Assembly (NCBI GenBank): GCA_902590915.1
Contig: CACIYQ010000001.1
Location: forward strand, 62,001 to 126,000
Length of the DNA: 64,000 bases
Direction of reading: 5' to 3'
Source: an uncultured Pelagibacteraceae bacterium
GTDB taxonomy: Bacteria; Pseudomonadota; Alphaproteobacteria; Pelagibacterales; Pelagibacteraceae
The stretch's first letter is position 1, and every line of letters begins with the position of its first letter. Shown in pieces: positions 54,918 through 64,000 of this stretch. The notes below the pieces were generated by a model that saw only the letters and a program-made list of their open reading frames with translations, was not told where the DNA came from and searched no databases. A program made the translations under genes and the position numbers.

Positions 54918-55002
54918 TGGTGGGCGAAGAGAGAATCGAACTCTCACTTCTTGCGAAACACGATTTTGAGTCGTGCGCGTCTACCAGTTCCGCCATTCGC
55001 CC
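54918..55002 (-). tRNA. tRNA-Leu (anticodon CAA), CCA encoded
   Basis: Reverse complement GGGCGAATGGCGGAACTGGTAGACGCGCACGACTCAAAATCGTG...AGTTCGATTCTCTCTTCGCCCACCA. Confidence 0.97.
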
Positions 55003-55064
55003 GCTAATTTGCATTAAATTATATTTAAATAGTATAAGAACTAAAATTATATTAAAACCAAAAA

Positions 55065-55670
55065 ATGTTTCAAACTCTTTACAGGAAATGTTTAGATTTA
55101 GCATCACATAAGAACTCAAACTTTTATTTGGGATTAGTTTCGTTTATTGAAAGTTCATTTTTTCCCATACCTCCAGACGTAATGATTGTACCTATGGTCA
55201 TTGCAAAGAAAAAAAATTACATAAAAATATTTTTGATAGCATCCATTTTTTCAGTTTTAGGAGGGGTTTTTGGGTACTTCTTGGGATCTTTTTTTTATGA
55301 TCTATCTTTTAGTGTGATCGAGTTTTATGGATATGAAAATAAAGTTGAAAAATTAAAATATAATCTATCAATTGGAAAGGGATTTCTAGCTTGGCTAAGT
55401 ATACTTTTTTTAGCAGGTTTTACTCCTTTGCCTTATAAAGCTTTCACAATTGTTAGCGGAATATTTGGTTTTAATTTATTCATATTTATTCTTGTAAGTC
55501 TAATCTCTAGAAGCCTTAGATTTTTTGTTATTTCTTACTTGTCCTATAAATTTGGACATTTATTTACTGATTTTATGAACAAGCATGGATCAAAATGGTT
55601 TACCATTTTGGGAATATTGCTTGTTATTATATTCTTAATAATATTTTTATATAATAAATTTAATGTTTAA
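55065..55670 (+). CDS. YqaA/DedA-like VTT-domain membrane protein
   Basis: NFYLGLVSFIESSFFPIPPDVMIVPMVIAKKKNYIKIFLIASIFSVLGGVFGYFLG. Confidence 0.88.
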   Translation: MFQTLYRKCLDLASHKNSNFYLGLVSFIESSFFPIPPDVMIVPMVIAKKKNYIKIFLIASIFSVLGGVFGYFLGSFFYDLSFSVIEFYGYENKVEKLKYNLSIGKGFLAWLSILFLAGFTPLPYKAFTIVSGIFGFNLFIFILVSLISRSLRFFVISYLSYKFGHLFTDFMNKHGSKWFTILGILLVIIFLIIFLYNKFNV

Positions 55671-56148
55671 CCTCAGCAAAAAAAATTTATTTACAATTAT
55701 ATTTTTAATAAGCTTTATTGCTTTAGTATCTGCATATTTTATAGAATACATTCTAGGTCATCAGCCTTGTAACCTTTGTCTATATGAAAGGATTCCATAT
55801 TTTTTGGCAATCTTAATTGTATTAATAAATTATAAATACAATAAACTAGAAAAGTATATAATTCTTTCGTTGGCTATAATTTTTTTGATAGCAACAATAT
55901 TGTCTTTATATCACTTAGGAATTGAACAAGGTTTTATACAAGAGTCTTTACTTTGCGATCTTAAAAAGGGAGCAAATATTCTTGATAAAGACGAAATATT
56001 AAAGCAATTACAACAAAAAAATATAAGTTGCAAAGATGTAACATTTAAAATTTTTGGATTATCGCTTACAAGCTATAATATAATAATTTCTATATTATTA
56101 ACTATTACTTTAATAAGATTTTACTTTGGATATGAAAACAGTAGATAA
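55663..56148 (+). CDS. Disulfide bond formation protein DsbB family
   Basis: 4 TM; GHQPCNLCLYERIPYF CxxC plus a second Cys pair (LLCDLKK...ISCKD). Confidence 0.92.
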   Translation: MFNLSKKNLFTIIFLISFIALVSAYFIEYILGHQPCNLCLYERIPYFLAILIVLINYKYNKLEKYIILSLAIIFLIATILSLYHLGIEQGFIQESLLCDLKKGANILDKDEILKQLQQKNISCKDVTFKIFGLSLTSYNIIISILLTITLIRFYFGYENSR

Positions 56149-56665
56149 AAAAAGAATTGAGGAATTTATAAGGGTTGATCACGCTGGAGAAAGAGGTGCT
56201 GTTAAAATTTACGAAGGCCAATTACTTGCTTTAAATACATTTGTTAAAAATGACAAACTAAAGAAAACTATTGAGGAAATGAAAATTCATGAAAAAGAAC
56301 ATCGTGATTTTTTTGAAAAAGAAATAAAAAAAAGAAATATAGCTCCAACAAAATTTTTGCCTCTATGGGATTTGTTAGGTGTAGGTTTAGGCTTTGGGTC
56401 TACTTTGTTAGGTAAAAAAGCTGCCATGCTTTGCACTGCTTCTGTTGAAGAAGTTATTGATGAACATTACTTAAGTCAAATTAAACAACTTGATAATAGT
56501 GAAAAAATCTTGAAGAAAAAAATTATAAAATTTAGAGAAGATGAGTTAAATCATAAAGATATAGCTTATGAAAAAGGTGCAACCAAAAAAGGACCATACT
56601 CGATTTTAGATAAGTTAATAAAAACTGGCTCTAAAATTGCAATAAATATATCCGAAAAAATCTAA
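56126..56665 (+). CDS. coq7: Demethoxyubiquinone hydroxylase (Coq7)
   Basis: VDHAGERGAVKIYEGQL, EMKIHEKEHRDFF, EEVIDEHYL, EDELNHKD di-iron ligands. Confidence 0.95.
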   Translation: MDMKTVDKKRIEEFIRVDHAGERGAVKIYEGQLLALNTFVKNDKLKKTIEEMKIHEKEHRDFFEKEIKKRNIAPTKFLPLWDLLGVGLGFGSTLLGKKAAMLCTASVEEVIDEHYLSQIKQLDNSEKILKKKIIKFREDELNHKDIAYEKGATKKGPYSILDKLIKTGSKIAINISEKI

Positions 56666-57231
56666 GCCTCTAATTCAACGTCCCAATATAAATAGTCCAT
56701 CCAACTTTTGTGAAGAAAGTTTGGAGGAAAATTTTTTCCGTTTTTATGTAGATCTTCTGTTGAGGGTCTATAAGGATATTGGTGCAACTTCATCCCTGAA
56801 TTTTTTAATAATTTTCCACCTTTTTTTACATTACATGCTGAACAGGCAGTAACTACATTGTCCCAGTTTGTTTCTCCTCCTTTTGATCTAGGTAACAAAT
56901 GATCAAATGTTAGTTCATCAGCACTACCACAATACTGGCAAGAAAATTTATCTCTTAAGAATACATTAAATCTTGTAAAGCTAGGTTTTGAAAGTGGTAC
57001 AATATAATCTTTTAAGGCAATAACACTTGGTAATTGCATGTTAAAGGAAGGACTTCTAATAACCCTATCATAGTTACTTACTATGATAACTCTATCTAAA
57101 AAAACAGATTTAACTGTGTCTTGCCATGACCACAATGATAAAGGGTAATAACTTAATGGCCTGTAATCGGCATTTAAGACTAATGCTGGGCATTTTTCTA
57201 ATGAAACATCTTGTTCAATAAAATTATTCAT
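56662..57231 (-). CDS. HNH endonuclease family protein
   Basis: CQYCGSADELTFDHLLPRSKGGETNWDNVVTACSACNVKKG. Confidence 0.94.
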   Translation of the reverse strand: MNNFIEQDVSLEKCPALVLNADYRPLSYYPLSLWSWQDTVKSVFLDRVIIVSNYDRVIRSPSFNMQLPSVIALKDYIVPLSKPSFTRFNVFLRDKFSCQYCGSADELTFDHLLPRSKGGETNWDNVVTACSACNVKKGGKLLKNSGMKLHQYPYRPSTEDLHKNGKNFPPNFLHKSWMDYLYWDVELEA

Positions 57232-57278
57232 TAACCATTTTTAACTTAGTTAATCTACTTTATCAACATTAAGAGATA

Positions 57279-57929
57279 TTAAAGTTTCTTTAAGATATAA
57301 TTAAGTGCTGCACTAGAAGCTTGTATAGGAATGTGATGATCACAATTTTTAATTAAAAGTGTATCAACTTTTACATCGTTTCTAATTAAAAAGTCTTTTG
57401 CTACTAGTAAATTGATCGATGGGACAATTTGATCCGTATCACCGTGGATAAGCAAAGTATCAGTTTTATTTTTGATTCTATTTTTTAAATTATCTTGATC
57501 AATAATTTTTCCAGAAAAACCAACAATACAAGAAAATCTCTCTTCTAATGTCAGACCAACATTTAAAGACATCATACAGCCTTGACTGAAACCAGATAAA
57601 CATATTTGTTTATTTGATAAATTAAATTCTAATTTAATCTCCTCAATAAATTTTTTAATTATATTTTCTGACTTAACTGATTGCTCTAAAATATAAATTG
57701 GATCATCTTTACTCAGATCAAACCATTGATATCCAGACGGATTCATGGCACATGGTTCGTGCCCATTCGGGCAAATAAAAACTGTATTTGGCATATGTCT
57801 TTTCCAATTTAATGAGAGCATGCTAATGTCTTTTCCATCACCACCATATCCATGAAGTAAAATAATTGCATTTTTTATTTCGCTTTCATTTTCAGGTCTG
57901 ATAATTATAGAGTTAAGGCAAAATGTCAT
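57279..57929 (-). CDS. Phospholipase/carboxylesterase-type alpha/beta hydrolase
   Basis: AIILLHGYGGDGKD, CLSGFSQGCMMSLNVGL, LLIHGDTDQIVP, CDHHIP. Confidence 0.92.
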   Translation of the reverse strand: MTFCLNSIIIRPENESEIKNAIILLHGYGGDGKDISMLSLNWKRHMPNTVFICPNGHEPCAMNPSGYQWFDLSKDDPIYILEQSVKSENIIKKFIEEIKLEFNLSNKQICLSGFSQGCMMSLNVGLTLEERFSCIVGFSGKIIDQDNLKNRIKNKTDTLLIHGDTDQIVPSINLLVAKDFLIRNDVKVDTLLIKNCDHHIPIQASSAALNYILKKL

Positions 57930-57978
57930 AGTTAATTTATTAAGTGTTTTATTTCTAAAAACAATCTACAATATAAAT

Positions 57979-58182
57979 ATGTTACCAGGAATAATAGTTA
58001 AAGTTTTATCCATTGCACTTTTAATTGCTGTGGGTATCGTCTTAATTTTAGGCATAGGTACTCTTTTCAAGGGTGGAAAAACAAGTAAAAAATATTCAAA
58101 TAAATTAATGCAAATGAGAGTTATTTTACAATTTATTGCTATAATTGCTTTGGTAGGTTTTGCTTATTTTTTCAAAGATTAA
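57979..58182 (+). CDS. HIG1-domain-like two-TM protein
   Basis: 67 aa; TM, basic loop, NKLMQMRVILQFIAIIALVGFAYF. Confidence 0.75.
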   Translation: MLPGIIVKVLSIALLIAVGIVLILGIGTLFKGGKTSKKYSNKLMQMRVILQFIAIIALVGFAYFFKD

Positions 58183-58688
58183 CTAAAATTTTTTAACCAG
58201 TTAATAAAGTTTTCATCATCAAAATTTATTGAACCAATAATTCTTGCAAACTCTTCACCTTTGGAATTTAAAAGTATAGTTGTTGGAAGTCCTCTTAAAG
58301 AAAAAGTTTTTGCTAGAGTTGAAGGATGATCAAAATAAGGTTCTAAATTTTCTATACCTAATTCAGCAAAAAAACTATTAACCTTATCTAGTCTTTCTTT
58401 GCCAATATTAATTGGGTATATTTTCAAATTCTTTAACTTTTTATTTACTTGCAGCCTATCTAGAGAAGGCATTTCCTCTCTGCAAGGTGCACACCAAGTT
58501 GCCCAAAAATTTAACATTATTAGCTGACTGTCTAAGTTTTGAATATTAATTTCTTTGTCTGCATTATCTAAAAAAATAACATTACTGTATGTTTTGGGGT
58601 TTTTATGAATTACAAGATTTTTAAGATCCGGCAATTCATTTGCAAAAGTACTAGTGATGAAAAAGGTAAATAATATTAAAATTCTCAT
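58179..58688 (-). CDS. TlpA-like thioredoxin-fold protein with signal peptide
   Basis: LIMLNFWATWCAPCREEMPSL; FSLRGLPTTILLNSKGEEFARIIG. Confidence 0.93.
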   Translation of the reverse strand: MRILILFTFFITSTFANELPDLKNLVIHKNPKTYSNVIFLDNADKEINIQNLDSQLIMLNFWATWCAPCREEMPSLDRLQVNKKLKNLKIYPINIGKERLDKVNSFFAELGIENLEPYFDHPSTLAKTFSLRGLPTTILLNSKGEEFARIIGSINFDDENFINWLKNFS

Positions 58689-58712
58689 ATTAAATATGTA
58701 TAATTAAATATC

Positions 58713-60104
58713 ATGGCAAAAAATAAAAACAACCAGGCAATATGGAACACGCGCATTAAAAAAAATTCATCAAGTTTATTTCAAAAAGTTGGTAATTCCT
58801 TAGATGTCGACAAAAAACTTTATAAAGAAGATATCAAAGGATCCATTGCTCATGTTGAGATGCTTTTTAAACAAAAAATAATCTCATTCAAAATTAAAAA
58901 TAAAATTATTTATGGTCTGAATAAAATAGAGAGAGAAATTTCTAGTAAAAAATTTGAATTTAATAAAAAATATGAAGATATTCATATGAATATTGAAAAA
59001 AGACTTTTTCAAATTATTGGTGAAGATGCAGGGTATGTCCATACAGCAAGATCAAGAAATGACCAAGTAATCACTGATTTTAAATTATGGTTAAAATCTG
59101 CAACTAATGAAATAAACAACAATTTAGATAAGGTCATTAAAACTTCAATAAAATTAGCTGAAAAAAATATTCAAACTATCATGCCTGGTTTTACTCATTT
59201 AAAAAATGCTCAAGCAATTTCTTTCGCACATTATCTAATGTCTTATGTTGAAATTTTTAATCGAGATAAAAAAAGATTTTCTAATAATCTAGAAAGTTTA
59301 AATGAAAATCCACTTGGTGTCGCTGCTTTATCTGGTACCTCATTCAATATAGACAGAAATTATACAACCAAAAAACTTGGTTTTAAAAAACCTACAAACA
59401 ATTCTATTGATACAGTTTCAGATAGAGATTTTGTAATTGATTTTCTTTATAGCGTATCAGTATGTTCTATGCATATTTCAAGAGTAGCAGAAGAGTTAAT
59501 TATATGGAATTCAGATGGATTTAATTTAATTAACTTGTCTGATAAAGTTGTAACTGGATCTTCGATAATGCCTCAAAAAAAAAATCCTGATCTTCTAGAA
59601 TATTTAAGAGGCAAATCTGGAAGTACCTATGGAAATCTATTTTCTATGCTGACTATCTTAAAAGGTTTACCACTTTCTTATTTTAAAGATCTTCAAGATG
59701 ACAAAGAGATTGTTTTTAATTCAAATGATACACTTGTAAATTGTCTAAAAATTTTTGATGAGGTGTTAAAAAATTGTAGTCCTAATAAAAAAAAAATGCT
59801 TGAGCTTGCAAATAAAGGATACATTACTGCAACAGACTTAGCTGACTATCTTGTAAAAAATCATTCAATGTCATTTAGAAAAGCTTATCAAAAAACCTCC
59901 GCTATAGTTAATTTAGCAGAAAAAACAAAAAAAAACTTAAACGAACTATCTTTATATCAACTTAAAAAAATTGAACCTAAACTTACTGGAGATGTTTTAA
60001 AAGTGTTTGATTTAAACAATTCTGTCAATTCAAAAAAATCTTTTGGAGGAACATCTTTTGATAATATTAAAAAGATGATAGTGAAATACAAAAAAGAAAT
60101 ATGA
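58713..60104 (+). CDS. argH: Argininosuccinate lyase
   Basis: HTARSRNDQV; GSSIMPQKKNPDLLEYLRGKSG. Confidence 0.97.
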   Translation: MAKNKNNQAIWNTRIKKNSSSLFQKVGNSLDVDKKLYKEDIKGSIAHVEMLFKQKIISFKIKNKIIYGLNKIEREISSKKFEFNKKYEDIHMNIEKRLFQIIGEDAGYVHTARSRNDQVITDFKLWLKSATNEINNNLDKVIKTSIKLAEKNIQTIMPGFTHLKNAQAISFAHYLMSYVEIFNRDKKRFSNNLESLNENPLGVAALSGTSFNIDRNYTTKKLGFKKPTNNSIDTVSDRDFVIDFLYSVSVCSMHISRVAEELIIWNSDGFNLINLSDKVVTGSSIMPQKKNPDLLEYLRGKSGSTYGNLFSMLTILKGLPLSYFKDLQDDKEIVFNSNDTLVNCLKIFDEVLKNCSPNKKKMLELANKGYITATDLADYLVKNHSMSFRKAYQKTSAIVNLAEKTKKNLNELSLYQLKKIEPKLTGDVLKVFDLNNSVNSKKSFGGTSFDNIKKMIVKYKKEI

Positions 60105-60223
60105 TTAAAAAATTAATGATAATAGTCTTATTTTCAATCTTATTAGTATCCTGTGGAAAAAAAGGATGTCCAAAATATTCGGGTTCAGATAATGAGAAAT
60201 GTGACCCAATATTTAAAAATTAA
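60101..60223 (+). CDS. 40-aa lipoprotein (LptM/LppL-like), MIKKLMIIVLFSILLVSCGKKGCPKYSGSDNEKCDPIFKN
   Basis: Lipobox LVSC followed by GKKG; sits between argH and lysA; ATGA and TAATG overlaps with both neighbours; missed by ORF track. Confidence 0.85.
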   Translation: MIKKLMIIVLFSILLVSCGKKGCPKYSGSDNEKCDPIFKN

Positions 60224-61437
60224 TGAAATATAGTAAAAATAAACTTTTTATTGAGAAAGTGAGTGTTCTTAATATTGCTAATAAATTTCAAACTCCAGCC
60301 TATTGTTACTCATACTCTAAATTAAAAGAAAATATAAATAATTTTAAAAAAAATTTTAAATCTTTTTCTCCATTGGTCTGTTTTTCAGTAAAATCAAATA
60401 CAAATGTAAATATAATTAAAGAAATTAAGAGATTTGGTTTAGGAGCTGACGTTGTCTCAAAAGGAGAACTTATGTTGGCTTTAAAAGCAGGAGTAGATCC
60501 AAACAAAATAGTATTTTCAGGAGTTGGTAAAACTAATGAAGAAATCAATTTCGCTATTGAGAAAAAAATACTACTTATTAATGCTGAGTCGAAAAGTGAA
60601 ATTCGAGAGATTGATAAAATTGCAAAACGAAAAAGAAAAATAGTGCAAGTTGGGATAAGACTTAACCCAAATACTGATGCAAAAACACTTAAACAGATTT
60701 CTACTGGTAAAAGCGAAAATAAATTTGGGGTTAACAGTAAAACTTTTTACGAACTTGTAAACTACTGTAAAAACTCAAAAAATATCAGTCTACAGTGTTT
60801 AAGTGTTCATATAGGTAGTCAAATATTAGACTACAAGCCATATGAAAGAATGCTCAAAGCTGTAAGTAATATAATTATTAAAACAAAACACAAATTTAAA
60901 TTTGTCGATTTAGGTGGAGGAATGGGAATTTCTTACAGTGATAAAATTAAAAAGCTTAATTATAAAAAGTACAACTTAGCAATTAAAAATTTTTTGAAAA
61001 TACATGATACAAAAATTATTTTTGAGCCAGGCAGATCAATAATTGGTAATACAGGAACTTTAGTATCTAAAATAATTTATATAAAAGATGGTGGGGCCAA
61101 AAAATTTATTATTTTAGATGCAGCAATGAATGATCTTATGAGACCGGCTTTATATGGAGCAGTTCACAAAATCTTACCCGTTAATAAATCTAACAGTGTC
61201 TCAACAAATGCTTATGAATTTGTAGGTCCAATTTGTGAGAGCACAGATAAATTTGTAACTTTAAAAAAATTTCAAAAACTAAAAGAAAAAGATTTGGTAG
61301 CTATATGTGATGTTGGTGCCTACGGTATGTCTCTAAGCTCTAATTATAACCTTAGGCCAAAAGCTGTTGAATTACTTATAAATGGAAGAAAAGTTAAAAA
61401 AATAAAGAACAGACAAAAGCATACAGACTTAATTTAG
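60223..61437 (+). CDS. lysA: Diaminopimelate decarboxylase
   Basis: VCFSVKSNTNVNI PLP Lys, SVHIGSQI, DLGGGMGISY, EPGRSIIGNTG. Confidence 0.97.
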   Translation: MKYSKNKLFIEKVSVLNIANKFQTPAYCYSYSKLKENINNFKKNFKSFSPLVCFSVKSNTNVNIIKEIKRFGLGADVVSKGELMLALKAGVDPNKIVFSGVGKTNEEINFAIEKKILLINAESKSEIREIDKIAKRKRKIVQVGIRLNPNTDAKTLKQISTGKSENKFGVNSKTFYELVNYCKNSKNISLQCLSVHIGSQILDYKPYERMLKAVSNIIIKTKHKFKFVDLGGGMGISYSDKIKKLNYKKYNLAIKNFLKIHDTKIIFEPGRSIIGNTGTLVSKIIYIKDGGAKKFIILDAAMNDLMRPALYGAVHKILPVNKSNSVSTNAYEFVGPICESTDKFVTLKKFQKLKEKDLVAICDVGAYGMSLSSNYNLRPKAVELLINGRKVKKIKNRQKHTDLI

Positions 61438-61440
61438 CTT

Positions 61441-62151
61441 TTGATAAAAATGATCAGAAATTCATTATTTTCAATATTTTTTTTTGTAGGAATAATTATT
61501 ATTTCAATAATATTTCTGCCTGCTTTAATTTTACCAAAAGAAATTACTTTGCTTGGAGGCAAATTAATGGGTTATTGGACAGGATTTTGTCTAAGAGTTT
61601 TTCTTTCTGTAAAAATTACAATTAAAGGAAAAGAAAATATTATAAATGACAAAAAATTTTTTATTGCTGCTTCCCATCAGTCAATGTTTGAAACATTTTA
61701 TCTACAAACTATTTTTAATTCACCAGTATTTATTTTAAAAAAAGAGTTACTTCAAATTCCAATATTTGGATGGTATCTAAAAAAAATTGGATCCATCTCA
61801 ATAAATAGAAACAAGGTAAGTAGAGATAATTTAGGATTTTTTGAAGATATTTTAAAAATAGTAAATAGTGGCGACAGACCACTGATAATTTTTCCACAAG
61901 GAACACGTGTTTTACCTGATGAGCGTCCAGCTTTCAAAAAAGGAGCTACAAGAATTTATGAAGAATTAAACATTGCTTGTCAACCAGTGGCCATTAATTC
62001 TGGTTATGTATGGCCGAAAAGAGGTCAAAAAAATAGCCATAAAACAATAACTGTTTCAATATTAACACCTATAAACGCTGGAATGGATAAAGAAAAATTT
62101 TTACAAAATTTAGAAAATAAAATTTATAACGAATTAAACTTCTTAAACTAA
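61441..62151 (+). CDS. plsC: 1-acyl-sn-glycerol-3-phosphate acyltransferase
   Basis: AASHQSMFET (H-x4-D-like block), LIIFPQGTRVLPDERPAFKKGATRI. Confidence 0.9.
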   Translation: MIKMIRNSLFSIFFFVGIIIISIIFLPALILPKEITLLGGKLMGYWTGFCLRVFLSVKITIKGKENIINDKKFFIAASHQSMFETFYLQTIFNSPVFILKKELLQIPIFGWYLKKIGSISINRNKVSRDNLGFFEDILKIVNSGDRPLIIFPQGTRVLPDERPAFKKGATRIYEELNIACQPVAINSGYVWPKRGQKNSHKTITVSILTPINAGMDKEKFLQNLENKIYNELNFLN

Positions 62152-63260
62152 CCCTTCATAGGCATAACAACATATATACTATCGAAATCGCCTGGATCTT
62201 TTATTAACGCTGGAGAGCCAGTATCATTAAAAAATATTTCTATTTTCTCTCCATCTAGCTGAGAGGCCACATCTATTAAATATCTTGAATTAAAACTAAT
62301 TTCTAAATCATGATCAAATTTTGCACTTAATGTTTCTTTTCCATCGCCACTGTTAGCATTATTAACTGATAGATTTAGAGTATCTTTAGATAAACTAAAT
62401 TTAACTCCATCTTTTTTATCTAATGATACAGATGCTACTCTATCAACAGAGTTAAGAAATAATTTTAAACCTATCTCTAGTTTTTTTTGATTATTTTTAG
62501 GAATTACCTGAATATAATTAGGAAATTTACCATCTATAAGTTTAGATATTAAAATACTATTGTTCAGTTCAAATTTAATTTTAGATTTAGCATTTGAAAC
62601 TTTGACATCACCATCGTAGCTATCCAAGAGAGAACATAATTGAAATATTGTTTTTTTTGGTAATATTATAGGATCAAAATCAATTTTTTCAACTAATCTA
62701 ATTTTGGAAATAGACATACGATGACTGTCAGTAGCTGCAGCAGTAAGAAAATTTTTGTCCTCTACCTCTGTTTGATGAAAATATATTCCACTTAAGTAAT
62801 GTCTGGTCTCATCATTAGAAACTGAAAATTTACATTTATTTAATAATTTTAGAAGTTGTTTAGATTTAATAACAAATTCATTTTCACTAAAATTTTCGTC
62901 GGTAAGAGGAAATTCTGAAGGGCTTATACAATTTAAATTAAAAATAGATTTATCTGACTCCAAATGAAGTTTACTTGTATCATTCAAAGTTAAATTTATT
63001 TTTTTTCCATGTGATAGTTTTCTCACAATATCATAAATGGTTGATGATACTGTTGTAGTTTTTCCCTCCTCTATTACCTCTACATTACTTATTTTGTGTA
63101 TGAAAATTAAATCTAAGTCTGTAGCGGTTATTATTAGGTTTGAATTATTTGCATCTATTAAAATATTCGATAAAATTGGAAGTGTACTTCTTTTTTCTAT
63201 CACTCCTTGACAATAATTAAGTGCTTGCTGGAGGTCCTGTTGATTAACATTAAATTTCAT
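62148..63260 (-). CDS. dnaN: DNA polymerase III beta subunit (sliding clamp)
   Basis: 370 aa; MKFNVNQQDLQQALNYCQGVIEKRSTLPILSNILIDA; C-terminal SPALIKDPGDFDSIYVVMPMKG. Confidence 0.98.
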   Translation of the reverse strand: MKFNVNQQDLQQALNYCQGVIEKRSTLPILSNILIDANNSNLIITATDLDLIFIHKISNVEVIEEGKTTTVSSTIYDIVRKLSHGKKINLTLNDTSKLHLESDKSIFNLNCISPSEFPLTDENFSENEFVIKSKQLLKLLNKCKFSVSNDETRHYLSGIYFHQTEVEDKNFLTAAATDSHRMSISKIRLVEKIDFDPIILPKKTIFQLCSLLDSYDGDVKVSNAKSKIKFELNNSILISKLIDGKFPNYIQVIPKNNQKKLEIGLKLFLNSVDRVASVSLDKKDGVKFSLSKDTLNLSVNNANSGDGKETLSAKFDHDLEISFNSRYLIDVASQLDGEKIEIFFNDTGSPALIKDPGDFDSIYVVMPMKG

Positions 63261-64000
63261 TTTCTTTATAACTATGTAATATTTGATTTTTTAAATTATT
63301 AATATTGTCAACCATCTCTGGATTCTTTTCTTTAATTTTTTCAATAGTTTTAACTGAATGGATTATTGTAGTATGATCTCTGTTTGAAAACTCTCTACCA
63401 ATTTCAGGTAGTGATTTTGAAGTAAGAATTTTAGTTAAATATATAGCTGTTTGTCTAGGTCTTACCAGATACCGTGATCTCCTTGAAGATAACATCTCAT
63501 TTTTACTAATTTTGAAAAATTTACATACGACTGTTTGAATTAAATCAATAGTCACCTTATTTTCAGATAGGTTTAATAGATCCTTAAGGACTGTTTTTGT
63601 TTCGGATAAATTTGGAATTTTTTCATAAATTCTTGAAAATGAAATCACTCTATTTATTGCACCAACTAGCTCTCTTATACTACCTTTTATTTCGGTGCTG
63701 ATAAAATCTTGTATATCTTTTGGAATTTTGAGTTTGTCAGAGTATAAACTATTTAATTCTTCTGTTTTTTTTTGAACAATTTTTTTTCTTAGTTCTATAT
63801 CTGGTTTTTGTATATCAACTACCAATCCACCTGAAAATCTGGATTTAATTCTTTCTTGAATTCTTGATAATTTATTCGGAGATCTATCTGCAGAAACGAT
63901 TATCTGTGAACCTTTATCTAACAAAGTATTAAAGGTATGAAAAAATTCTTCTTGCATAGCATCTTTACCGCTTATGAATTGAATGTCATCAATCAATAAA
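63250..64000 (-). CDS. dnaA: Chromosomal replication initiator DnaA, C-terminal part (gene runs past window end)
   Basis: LIDDIQFISGKDAMQEEFFHTFNTLLDKGSQIIVSADRSPNKLSRIQERIKSRFSGG; SRSRYLVRPRQTAIYLTK; GREFSNRDHTTIIHSVKTI. Confidence 0.96.
   Translation of the reverse strand, partial: LLIDDIQFISGKDAMQEEFFHTFNTLLDKGSQIIVSADRSPNKLSRIQERIKSRFSGGLVVDIQKPDIELRKKIVQKKTEELNSLYSDKLKIPKDIQDFISTEIKGSIRELVGAINRVISFSRIYEKIPNLSETKTVLKDLLNLSENKVTIDLIQTVVCKFFKISKNEMLSSRRSRYLVRPRQTAIYLTKILTSKSLPEIGREFSNRDHTTIIHSVKTIEKIKEKNPEMVDNINNLKNQILHSYKENEI

Noticed and set aside
54912-54947. N-terminal extension MRVRFSLRPPKD of the acyl-CoA ligase ORF
   Set aside because: It is translation of the 3' half of tRNA-Leu; the ATG at 54911 just after the tRNA is the more plausible start.
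54889-55119. ORF with GRMAELVDAHDSKSCFARSESSILSSPTKR and the opposite-strand ORF 54824-55111
   Set aside because: Classic spurious ORFs produced by reading through tRNA-Leu.

Overview
This 64 kb, very AT-rich window is gene-dense bacterial chromosome. Gene content, extreme compaction and protein signatures point to a SAR11/Pelagibacter-like alphaproteobacterium; that is inference from gene content, with no database search run. It is mostly core housekeeping: hisD-DUF2948-murA-dcd; rpmH-rnpA-yidD-yidC-argB-dapD-dapE; an HDAC-like plus SET-domain pair; truA-fmt-def; aroK-aroB; bolA/J-domain/cobS/cobT; regB; gyrB; lepA-pheT-pheS-rplT-rpmI-infC-thrS; gltBD; uppP; pyruvate dehydrogenase aceE/aceF; thiolase; a Suv3-like helicase, fdxA and carD; an acyl-CoA ligase; dsbB-coq7; argH-lysA-plsC; dnaN and partial dnaA. 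Four tRNAs are visible (Thr-GGT, Ser-GGA, Arg-ACG, Leu-CAA). I saw no rRNA, CRISPR array, phage or transposon. The best second-look items are: an AceE E1 with an N-terminal lipoyl domain; a GyrB that appears to lack the large Gram-negative insert; a tRNA-Thr with an aberrant T-loop; an acyl-CoA ligase gene starting 6 nt after a tRNA-Leu CCA; eight of nine convergent gene pairs overlapping at their stop codons, six by exactly 4 nt; small ORFs missed by the ORF track, including a KKAKKK miniprotein facing a CarD with an H1-like Lys-rich N-terminus; and an adjacent HDAC-like/SET-domain gene pair.
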